From Cinclus cinclus (lineage: Eukaryota; Chordata; Aves; Passeriformes; Cinclidae), in contig NC_085072.1 of NCBI RefSeq assembly GCF_963662255.1, positions 2,980,001 through 3,044,000 on the forward strand: DNA of 64,000 nt, written 5' to 3'. The notes under the pieces were generated by a model that worked only from the letters and a program-made list of their open reading frames with translations, made no database searches and had not been told where the DNA came from. Within the stretch, counting starts at the first letter, position 1, and the number at the start of each line of letters is the position of its first letter. The position numbers and the translations under genes are program-made. Shown piece after piece: positions 23,275-35,300 of the stretch.

Positions 23275-24045
23275 ATCCCAGGAAAATCCTCATATCCCAG
23301 GAAAGTCCTCATATCCCAGGAAAACCTCTTATATCCCAGGAAAACTTTCATATCCCAGGAAAACTCTCCTATCCTAGGAGCAGCGTGGTATCACAGGAAA
23401 ACTCTCATTTCCCAGGAAAAGTCACGTATTCCAGGAAAACTCTCATATCCCAGGAAAATCCATCTCTTCCAGGAAAACTCTCCCATCCTAGGAACAGCCT
23501 GGGATCCCAGGAAAATTCTCCTATCCCAGGAAACCTCTCCCACCCCAGAACTCCTCTCCCATCCCAGAACTCCTCTCATATTCCTGAACTCCTCTCCCAC
23601 CCCTGCACTCCTCTCCCACCCCAGAACTCCTCTCCCATCCCACAACTCCTCTCCCACCCCAGAACTCCTCTCCCACCCCAGAACTCCTCTCCCATCCCAG
23701 AACTCCTCTCCCATCCCTGAACTCCTCTCCCATCCCTGAACTCCTCTCCCACCCCTGCACTCCTCTCCCACCCCTGCACTCCTCTCCCACCCCAGAACTC
23801 CTCTCCCACCCCAGAACTCCTCTCCCATCCCAGAACTCCTCTCCCATCCCAGAACTCCTCTCCCACCCCAGAACTCCTCTCCCACCCCTGCACTCCTCTC
23901 CCACCCCTGCACTCCTCTCCCATCCCAGAACTCCTCTCCCATCCCTGAACTCCTCTCCCATCCCAGAACTCCTCTCCCACCCCTGCACTCCTCTCCCATC
24001 CCAGAACTCCTCTCCCATCCCAGAACTCCTCTCCCACCCCTGCAC
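23275..24045. repeat. Two abutting minisatellites (~21-bp then 19-bp)
   Basis: 23275-23545 has units like 'tatcccaggaaaactctc'; 23545-24045 has about 26 units of agaactcctctcccatccc and its relatives. The second appears to have grown out of the first. Long Gly/Glu/Arg minus-strand frames are artefacts. Confidence 0.95.
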
Positions 24046-24249
24046 CATCCATCCCAGGCACATCCCCCTCCACGTCCCGAGCACCAGAAGCTGCCGGAAT
24101 TCTGCAGACGCCTCCAGGACTCCAAGATTTGCCCCGGCCCCATCCCCGGGCGAGCTCGGCCAGCTCGGGGTTGCCATGGGAGCGGCCTCAGCCCGGGCAT
24201 ACAGATGAGGGGCGAGGGCGAGCGGTTGCCACGGCACCGGCGACATTCG
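24046..24249. promoter_or_regulatory. Short CpG-rich stretch with partial X-boxes
   Basis: Unique GC-rich sequence with two degenerate X-box-like palindromes (gttgccatgggagc at 24170 and gttgccacggcacc near 24230). It lies about 2.7 kb upstream of the LRRN2 coding exon and might be promoter-proximal, but no transcript start can be shown. Confidence 0.3.
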
Positions 24250-24875
24250 GGGTCCTCTGTCCCTTCCTTTAGTTCTCCTTTGTCCCCTGATTTAGCTCTT
24301 CTCTGTCCCTTTATTTATTGATGTTTGCCCCTTTTTATTTCTTCTTTTTCCTTTTATTTATTTCCTGTTTTTTTTTTCCGCCTACATTTCTCCTTTGTCC
24401 CTTCATATTTCTTTTCCTTTTATTTCTCCTTTTCCCCTTCCTTTATTTCTCCTTTTCCCCTTCGTTTAGCTCTTCTTTGTTCCTTTATTTATTTATGTTT
24501 ATCCCTTATTTCTTCTTTTACCTCTTTTTATTTTCCCCTTTATCCATTTACTTATTTCTCATTTTTCTCTTCATTTAATTCTCCTTTGTCCCCTTTTATT
24601 TCTTCTTTTTCCTTTTATTTCGTTTCCCCTTTTATTTAGCTCTCCTTTGTCCCTTTTTATTTCTCCTTTGTCCCTGTATTTTTCTTTGTCCTTCTATTTC
24701 TCCTTTTTTCCTTTTTTATTTCTTCTCCTTTTCCCCCTTATTTCTTATTTTCCCCTTTTATTTTCCTCTCCTTTCCTCCTTTTTTATTTCTTCTCCTTTC
24801 CCCTTTTTTTATTTCTTCTCCTTTGTCCCCTTTTTATTTCTTCTCCTTTTCCCCCCCTTATTTCTCCTTTGTGGG
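24250..24875. repeat. Pyrimidine-rich degenerate repeat
   Basis: Over 600 bp of T/C-rich units such as tttatttctccttttcccc with little purine on this strand, grading directly into the purine-rich array that follows. The strand asymmetry switch near 24875 is sharp. Confidence 0.85.
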
Positions 24876-25535
24876 GAAAATGGAGAAGCTGCAGAAGCCA
24901 GGGAAGGTGGAAAAACTGGAAAAGCTGAAGAAGTTGGAGAAAATGGGGAAAACGGAGAAACCAGAGACACTGGGGAAGATGGAGAATTCAAATATGGAGA
25001 AGCTGGAGAAAATGTGGGAAATGGAAAAGCTGGGGAAGCCAGGTATCCCAGGATAGAGAAGATGAAGCTGGGAAATCCAGAAAAGGTGGAGAAGCCAAAG
25101 AAGCTGGAGAAGATGGAGAATCCAGAGAAGATGGAGAAGATGGGGAAACCAGGGAAGATGGAGAAAATGGGGAAGATGGAGAAGCTCGGGAAAATGGGGA
25201 AAACAGGGAAAATGGAGAAGCTGGGGAATCCAGAGGAGATGGAGAAGCTGGGGAAGGTGGAAAATCCAGAGGAGATGGAGAAGCTGGGGAAGGTGGAAAA
25301 TCCAGAGGAGATGGAGAAGCTGGGGAAGGTGGAAAATCCAGAGGAGATGGAGAAGCTGGGGAAGGTGGAAAATCCAGAGGAGATGGAGAAGCTGGGGAAG
25401 GTGGAAAATCCAGAGAAGCCAGAGAAGCTGGAGAAGATGGAGAATCCAGAGAAAACTGAGAAGCTGGAAAAGCTGGAGAAAATGGAGAAGCTGGGGAATC
25501 CAGGGAAGATGGAGAAGCTTGAAGAAAATAAATAA
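24876..25535. repeat. Purine-rich 9/36-bp nested minisatellite
   Basis: A basic unit like 'aagctggag' is nested in 36-bp higher-order units ('gatggagaagctggggaagg' + tggaaaatccagagga), five nearly identical at about 25235-25410. The 9- and 36-bp periods keep a Lys/Glu-rich frame open, which I regard as spurious. Confidence 0.9.
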
Positions 25536-26682
25536 CCCGGTCCCAAATTCCTCCACTATATATATATATATATATTTATTATTTTTTTTTTTAAAGAGAA
25601 AAGATTCCCGATATTTTTGAGCAGCTGGAGATTTCATAAACCCAAAAAACACCGGAGCACTTAAAAGGAAATGTGTGGATCCATCAGAGGGAAGTGGGAA
25701 TCGATGGATCCATCCTTTCCTTTTGTGCTGGTTGTTCTGGAGCTGCTTTAAAAGCAGCAGGAAAGGAGAGAAGAGAGCAGGATCGATCCAGGAGGAGTCG
25801 ATGAGGAATAAACTCAGCTCAGGAGCCCTTTCCAGGGACAGCACAGCAGGGATAAAACAGAAATTTTGCTTTTCCCACTCTTTTAATGTTGTTTTGTTGT
25901 TGTTTTATCCCTGCTGGGTGAGAGGTTTTTAAGGAAGAAAATGCTGGATTTGGGGTCAGCGTGGGGCAGGAGAGCTGGAGGAAATCATGGAATTCAAGGT
26001 GGCTCTGTCTGGATTTGGGAGAGGTGCCGGGGGGCTCAAACCCATCATTCCCGGGGCTTGGGGGATGATTTTCCCTATGGAATATCCCATTGGAGGGCTG
26101 CAAATGGGGCTGGAGCTCCTGGATGGGGGAATTTGGAGCTGGGGAGGATGAGGAGCAAGGAGCAGAGACCGCAGGAAGATTATACCCATGGATAATTATT
26201 CCCATGGATAATTATTCCCAACACCTGCAGCCCCAGGCTCTGCTCAGCCACAGATATCCAGGGGCTGCTGGGGGTCCTGGGCAGATTCCATGGGATAATT
26301 CCACCCAGATTTTCTGGGATGGGAGAATACCGTGGACAAAAAATGGAATTAATGGATTTGTTTGGAACATCCTGGGCAGATGCCATGGGATAATTCCATT
26401 TAGATCCCATGGGATGAGAGGACACGTGGATATAAAGTGGAACTCACGGATTTGTTTTCAGGGTCTTGGGGGTCCTGGGCAGATTCCATGGGATAATTCC
26501 ACCCAGATTCTCTGGGATGGGAGGGCACAGAGAATACCACGGATAGAAAACAGAATTCATGGATTTGTTGGGCAGTTTTGAGGGTCCGGGGGGGTCCCAT
26601 GCTCAAGTTTTTACCTCTCCAACCCATTCCTTGCCCCCAGCAGCCCAAACCCTCCTGTAACCCAACTCTGCTGTTTTCCCAG
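25536..26682. other. LRRN2 upstream flank/intron with local repeats
   Basis: It contains a short (TA)n tract near 25556-25575, doubled 'ccatggataattattc' at 26187-26218, and a ~100-165-bp imperfect repeat (26255-26580) with 'cagattccatgggataattc'. It ends in a good splice acceptor (tctgctgttttcccag, AG at 26681-26682). Confidence 0.55.
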
Positions 26683-28966
<2,284 letters not shown>

Positions 28967-29314
28967 GGGAGGATGGATTTTGGGGGGATTCAGTGGGATT
29001 TTGGGGTGGGTGGATGGGGATGGAGGGAAAGGGTTTTTTTACCAAAAAAAACCACGACGGACGGTGGGGAAAAAAAGAAAAAAAAAAAAAACCAGAATGG
29101 GATTTTGTGGACGTGACCTAGAAGAGGCTTTGGATCAGTGGGAAGTGCTGGATCAATGTGGAGGGGATGGCTTTGGACACAGATCCCAAAAAAAGCCCAC
29201 TGGGAAGTTGGGAAGGGATGGAGAACGCTGTGGGGACGATGCCCTGAGAGGGTGAAGAGCCATAACGAGGAACCCCAAACCTTCGTCCCCCTGGCACCAG
29301 GGACACCCCAGAGG

Positions 29315-29640
29315 TGTCACCTCCCTCGCTGGACAGTCCCTGCTTTGGAAATCCGAACAAGTCCCTTTAAAAACCCCTAAAAAATGAGGTTTCTTCCTTT
29401 GGGATCTGTGTGGGGTCTGGGGTTTCTTTTCTGAGGTTTTTTTTTTTTTGAGCGTTGGGATCATCAAACGAAGCACCCCCAGTGTCACCTCCCTCGCTGG
29501 ACAGCCCCTGCTTTGAAAATACAAAAAAAAAAAAAAAAACAAAGAAAACCCACAAACTTTAAAAGCCCTAAAAAAAAAAAAGTCATTTTTTTCCTCTGAG
29601 ATTCATGTGGGGATTGGAGTTATTTTTTGGGGTTTTTTGG
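29315..29640. repeat. ~165-bp imperfect tandem duplication
   Basis: Both copies hold 'gtgtcacctccctcgctgga' followed by an A-rich part and 'tgtggggtctgg' or 'tgtggggattgg'. It lies in the presumed LRRN2 3' UTR. Confidence 0.7.
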
Positions 29641-30742
29641 ATTCACTGCTGTCACATGGGGGGAAGCAGGAAGGGATTTGGGATAAAAGAACGGTGACAC
29701 TTCCCTGTGAGTCTGGATGGATCCCAGATCCCACAGCATCCGACAACTTCTGTGGATAAAGGGTAAAACAAAACAAAAAGAGGAAAAACAGGAAGAAAAA
29801 AAGGGGAAGAAGTTGTGCGTTTGTTTAAAAAAATCTGGGAAATGTTAGGATGCACCTGGAGGGGAATCACTGGGATTTGGGATGGGGTGGAAAACTTGGA
29901 TTTGTGGGTTTGGGAAATCAGGAAAAGCAACCCCCGAGCAGGGAATTGTGTCCCTGAGCGTCTTTTCCAGCCGGGAATGTGGATCCTGGAACCAGGGAGA
30001 GCAGCAGGAGCTGGGCGTGGGTGCCCTCTAGTGAGCTCTGCCTTTGCCAGGAGCTCTGATCCCAAAAAAAAAAAATTAAAAAAAAAAAAAAAAAGCTGGA
30101 AAAGGGAGAAAAATCCCGCTCGGAATTGTCTCAGAGATGGGGACGGTGATCCCATGGGAATGCCAGAGGAGATGGGATTGGGATGGAAAATGAAGGTTCA
30201 AATCCAGAGGTTTTGCTGCCATTCCCGAGGGATTTTGCAGATACTGGATCGGGAAAAAAAATCTGCCCGGAAAGGGAAAAAATTTCCTAAAAAGGGGGGA
30301 AAACTTGGCTCGAAAGGGGGAAAAAAGTCTATCTGAAAAAAAGGGAAAAATCTGCATGGAAAGAGAAAAAAAAAAGAATTTGAAAAGGGGAAAAATCTGC
30401 CTGAAAAGGGGAAAATTGTGCCTGAAAAGGGTACAAATGGGGCTTTAAAGGAATTATTTTATCCCTCAAAAGTTCATGCTTTGTTTTTAAAGCCACTTTT
30501 CACTCAAAAATGAGGATTTTTTTTAAATCCTAAAGGATAGACGAGGGCAGGTGGAACATCTCAAAATATGACAAAGCTGCTGGAATTATATCCTGCTGGA
30601 CAGAGGTGACATAGATTTAAATATGGGGGGGGAAAAAAAAAGAGAAGAAATAGAAATTAAAGAGCCAAAAAACCACAAAAATATAGTATTATTATTTTTT
30701 TCCATCTGATTTGTGACCTGAGAGGTGTGGATTAAAGTTGTA

Positions 30743-30880
30743 TTTATTTCCCATCTGGGAGCAAGAAATTCTTCACCCTGCTGACCTTAAACAATAAAAA
30801 AAAAAAAAAAAAATCAGGAATAAAGTTATTTTTCTTCTCTCCATACCAAATCCCCTGCCCTCCCACCATAAATATTTATT
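30743..30880 (-). other. Candidate MDM4 polyadenylation signals
   Basis: On the minus strand AATAAA lies at 30880-30875 and 30748-30743, about 0.9-1.0 kb after the MDM4 stop, directly opposing the LRRN2 hexamers. Confidence 0.35.
30793..30824 (+). other. Candidate LRRN2 polyadenylation signals
   Basis: AATAAA at 30793-30798 and again at 30819-30824, about 1.83 kb after the LRRN2 stop. No canonical hexamer was noticed earlier in the downstream sequence. Poly-A tracts nearby make this uncertain. Confidence 0.35.
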
Positions 30881-31204
30881 TCTGTTTTCATCTCTCCATT
30901 CAAAAGGAATTGCACAAGTCAGGACTTATGGAAAAAAAAAATTCCAAAAGTCACAATTTTTCCCAAATGTTCTGTTCTCGGTCAGGAGAAAGAATCCCAA
31001 GAGATAAAATCTGGCAGAATTTGAGAAATTTGGAAAATTTCCAAGCTAGGATTTTGATCTCGAGGTGATTTCCATGGACAATTGGATCCTGCAGAGGATT
31101 CTTGGCGGGATTTAAATTTTGGTTTTCTTTGGTTTCACTGGCTCAGCTCTGGAATTGGAGTTTGAGTGCAAAAATCTTCATTTTGGGCTTATTTTAGGGG
31201 CAGG

Positions 31205-31790
31205 AGGTCCTGCTATCCCATAAAGATCCCACGATCATCCTGATCTCTTTGCTGCACACAATGAAATGGGGATTTGAGTGCAAAAATCCTCATTTTGGGA
31301 TTATTTTAGGAGCAAAGGGCCCTGCTACCCTATGAAGATCTTGATGACCATCTTGATCCTGCAGACCAAGCTGTGGAATTGGGGTTTTTGTGCAAAAATC
31401 CTCTTTTTGGGGTTATTTTAGGGTCAGAAGATCCTGCTACCCCATGAAGATCTTGATGACCATCTTGATCCTGCAGACCAAGTTCTGGAATTGGGGTTTT
31501 TGTGCAAAAATCCTCTTTTTGGGGTTATTTTAGAGGCAGAAGATCTTGCTATTCCATGAAGATCCTGATGGTCAGCCTGATCTTCCTGCTGAAACTGGGA
31601 TTTGAGTGCAAAAATCCTCTTTTTGGGGTTATTTTAGAGGCAGAAGATCCTGCTACCCTATGAAGATCTCGATGACCATCTTGATCCTGCAGACCAAGCT
31701 CTGGAATTGGTGTTTTTGTGCAAAAACAACCCCCCCTATTTTTGGGGTTATTTTAGGGTCAGAAGATCCTGCTAACCCATGAAGATCCTG
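31205..31790. repeat. ~112-bp tandem array carrying the MDM4 terminal codons and stop
   Basis: Stop-codon positions recur at 31213, 31325, 31437, 31549, 31653 and the genuine 31772 (spacings 112, 112, 112, 104, 119). Read on the minus strand, three copies run from the last RING cysteine codon into RIKMVIKIFMG-stop, RIKMVIKIFIG-stop or RIKMVIEIFIG-stop; another reads RKIRLTIRIFME-stop; the farthest is broken by a small insertion. Each copy also carries about 70 bp of 3' UTR. Confidence 0.9.
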
Positions 31791-32314
31791 ATGACCATCT
31801 TGATCTCCTTCCTGCACACGGGACACGGCGATTTCTTCTTCTTCAGCATCCTGGCACACCTGAAGCAGGCCACCAGGTGAGCAGTCCTTCCATGGACAAT
31901 ATTCCCATCCCGAGGCCTGTGCTGGCACAGGAAACAGGGATTCAACAGGGTTTTGATGCTCTCCAAAGATTCCATCTCCTCCTCTTTCTTCAACTTGGCA
32001 AAATCCCGATTTTTCGCATCCCGCGCTAGATCCAAGGACTCCATGGAATCACCGGGATCCGCGTGGGGTTTGGTTTCTCCCAAGAAAAGATGTTTGGCTT
32101 GGCCAGCCGGGGCTGAAATTGTCCTCCTGCAGTCTGGGACGTCCATCCCTTCATCCTGCTCCTGGTTTTCCATGGAATTGATGTTGGAAAGGGACAGGGA
32201 ATGGGGCAGTTTGGGGCAGTCCCGGTACCAATCCTTACGTAGGGCCCAGCAGCGATAGCAATACCTTTTCCCTGGAGAGTTGAACTTCTTGCATTTGGAG
32301 CATTGCCAGCAATC
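31772..32314 (-). CDS. MDM4: MDM4 last coding exon: zinc finger, linker and RING
   Basis: Acceptor AG lies at 32316-32315 (atccctcag) and the exon opens in phase 0 with DCWQC. It encodes the RanBP2-like zinc finger, the DVPDCRRTISAPAG motif (in human MDM4 the homologous serine region is a CHK2/14-3-3 site) and the RING, ending IFMG-stop. The family normally keeps all of this in one terminal exon. Confidence 0.95.
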   Translation of the reverse strand, partial: DCWQCSKCKKFNSPGKRYCYRCWALRKDWYRDCPKLPHSLSLSNINSMENQEQDEGMDVPDCRRTISAPAGQAKHLFLGETKPHADPGDSMESLDLARDAKNRDFAKLKKEEEMESLESIKTLLNPCFLCQHRPRDGNIVHGRTAHLVACFRCARMLKKKKSPCPVCRKEIKMVIRIFMG

Positions 32315-35300
32315 CTGAGGGATTTAAGGTGAAAAAATTCCAGCCAAAAATAAAAAATAAAAATAAAAAAAAAAATTAGTTTTGGGTATTTCTCGTTTTA
32401 GCTGTGTGGGAAAAGCAACAAGGAAGCCTCGTTTAAAAAAAAAAAAAGTTATTTATGAGTGGTTTATAAACTGGAAAAACATCAACATTTTGTGGTTTGG
32501 GATTGATTTATTCCAGATCTTTCCCTCATGAATACATCTCCTTCCTCTCTCCCAGTCCTCTGGAGGAATCCAAGCTGGGGCAGTTTATTTTTTTTTTTAA
32601 TGTCAAGAGAATTTTCAATTTTTTGCTCAAAATTCCAGAGGAGGAATTTGGCAGGGATTTGTTTTCCAGGCTCACCCATCACTTACCAGGTGTTGAATCT
32701 GTATAATTAATGGATTTATTAATTAATTATATCACAAAAAAGGGCAGGAGCTGCCCGAGTGCAGAGCCAGGACTCAGCTATCCAAAGCCAGGGACATCCC
32801 TACTTATTCTAGGCTGGACAATTCTGCTAAAATTATTAAAATTCTGCTAAACCCATTCAAATTCTGAGTTTTTTGAGTGATTATAAAATGCTACTTGAGA
32901 TTTCCAGGTCCCTTCCACGGACAATCCTTCAGATTTCCATCCAGAGGACAACACAGAATTAAAATCTTAATAATACCTTATCTAAAACCTTATTAAACCA
33001 TGCCTGGGTATTAATATAACTTCACCCAGGCAATTTTTTTTGTTTTGTTTGGGTTTTGTTTTTGTAGGTTTTTTGTTGCTTTTTTTGTTTGTTTGGTTGG
33101 GTGGGTTTTTGGGTTTTTTTTGTTTGTTTGTTTTTGTTTTTTGTTTTTTTGGGTTGTTTTTTTTTTTTTTGGAAACCCCAAGAAAATCAGCTTTTCCCAC
33201 CCCAAAAGTAGCAGCAGATGTGGGATGAGCTCTTCCAGCCCCAGGTAAAGCTGATCCCAAGGAATTCCCACCTCAGAAGCAGCCTCTGTGTCCGTGTCAT
33301 CACTCAGGCACTGGGAATCCTCCAGCTCATCCAAGCACACATCCTCAGGCACCTGGAATTCCAGAAAACCATTGTCAGAGGGTGGGAACGTTGGAATATT
33401 CTCTATTTATTGCTTGCCTGGAGCTGCACACCCCTATTTAAGGATTATATCATCACTTCACTCATTAAATCACCCCTAAAAGTGAAGAAAAAGCCATTTT
33501 TGCAGTGTTGTTTGTTTTTTTTTTGCAGAATGTTGGCAACTTTTACTGGTTTACCATGATCAGATTTGAGTCTTTAGCCAGACTCGATATTTAAAAACCT
33601 TTTCCAACCTTAATTCCATGATTTTTTTGATTTATATTGGTTAGAAACCCACTTCAGTCGCTGCGAGAAGCTAAATTCATTTTTAATTGATTTTATACCT
33701 TGAAAATATGAATTTAAACCAAAACCCAAGGAGTAAAATCACCAAATACATGAGGAAAGGTGACAGGATTTAACCTGTGGATGGGAATAGATCCAGTTTT
33801 TCCAACGGTAGCAACGGGATGAATTAAAATGGAGGACAGTGTGGCAGAGCTACCTTTGTGTCACCTTCTGTCACCTCCTCACAGTCCAGCACCTCCACCT
33901 TGAGGCCAGCACTGCCCTGCTCCAGGGGACACTCGTTAAGGAACCACAAATCATCAGTGGTGTCCGAAACGATGGCAGTGTCAATGTCCTGAGGGGAAAA
34001 ATTAAAATTAAAAAAAAAAAAAAAAAAAAAACCAAAAAAAAAAAATCATTTAGGAGCAGCACTGCCCCATTCTCCTCTCGAACCTCCAAAGCCTCAGGTA
34101 CCCCTTGGTAAAATTTCTACATCACATGTTTCCCTTTTTGATAATTTTCACCTCACAGGCTTCTCTTTTCCCAGTTTTTACCTCACAAGTTCTCCCTTTT
34201 TCCAACCTTTTCTCAATTTTCACCTCACTTCTCTTTTCCCAATTTCCCCCTCACAAATTCCCAATTCCCACCTCACAAATTCCCCCTTTCCCCAATTCCC
34301 ACCTCACAAATTCCCCCTTTCCCCAATTCCCACCTCACAAATTCCCCCTTTCCCCAATTCCCCCCTCACAAATTTTCCTTTTCCCCAATTCCCCCCTCAC
34401 AAATTTTCCTTTTCCCCAATTCCCCCCTCACAAATTTTCCTTTTCCCCAATTCCCCCCTCACAAATTTTCCTTTTCCCCAATTCCCCCCTCACAAATTTT
34501 CCTTTTCCCCAATTCCCCCCTCACAAATTTTCCTTTTCCCCAATTCCCCCCTCACAAATTCCCCTTTTTCCCAATTCCTACCTCACAAATTCCCTTTTTC
34601 CCACCTCACAAATTTCCCTTTTTTCCAACCTTTTCCCAATTTCCACCTCATAAATTCCCCTTTTTCCAACCTCCACCTCTTCCAGCTCCCCCTTCCATCT
34701 TGGCCACCACCCTACAGTGTCGATCCAAATTAAAAAAAAATAAAATCCCAAAATCCAGGCACCACTGAGGGCCTTGAAGGCAGAGTTTAGTTAATTTAAA
34801 ATCACTAAAAAATCACCAACCACCCAAGGGAAAAAGCTGGGACAGGCCCACAATGGGAAAAAAGCTGAAAATCCTGGAGTGGCAAGTGGAAAGAGAGGAA
34901 AAAATGGGAATATTGGATTTCTTTGGAACCCAAAAGAGAAGAAGAGGATAAAAACCCCCTTTTTAAAGGGGTCACACACCTGGTTAGTTTGAATATCCGT
35001 GGATCCATTACTCCTGGATTTATAATTGCTTCTGAGATTCCCTAAAAACCACCAGGGCAACCCAGCCACATCCCATTCCTCAAAAACCAGGTCCAGCTTG
35101 GGCTTTTTGCTTTTGGAGAGGTTTTCTAGCAAGTCTTTGTCTGGAAGAGCCAAGCAGAGTCCAAGTTATTGGATAAAGATCAGCAGAGAAAAATTTGGGG
35201 CCAAATCTGTTTTTTTTTTGTTTTTTTTTTTTTTACTTCTTGCATCAGGTTGAGAGCTTTGGGGTTTGGATGTCCCATCTGGCAAAAGTCAGGGAATATC

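Larger units (their letters stand above)
28967..31204. other. Convergent 3' UTR region of LRRN2 and MDM4
   Basis: No further coding sequence. It includes a ~165-bp imperfect duplication (about 29315-29430 and 29480-29640, sharing 'gtgtcacctccctcgctgga'), A-rich tracts, and facing polyadenylation hexamers at 30793-30880. LRRN2 3' UTR (plus) and MDM4 3' UTR (minus) probably meet here. Confidence 0.5.

Noticed and set aside
25014..25535. 173-codon Lys/Glu-rich frame
   Set aside because: Nested 9/36-bp repeat; no start context or conserved domain.
31653..31928. Alternative frame of the last MDM4 exon ending in CRIKMVIEIFIG
   Set aside because: It is the shifted frame of the exon that happens to enter a duplicated unit in its native frame; reaching it would need a frameshift inside the RING.
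31772..32314. Assignment as MDM2
   Set aside because: RPRDGNI-HGRT and the DVPDCRRTISAP motif are MDM4-type, and the neighbours LRRN2 and PIK3C2B fit the MDM4 locus.
33020..33175. Exon candidates in the T/G-rich tract
   Set aside because: Low complexity (tttgtttgttt); hydrophobic frames are artefacts.
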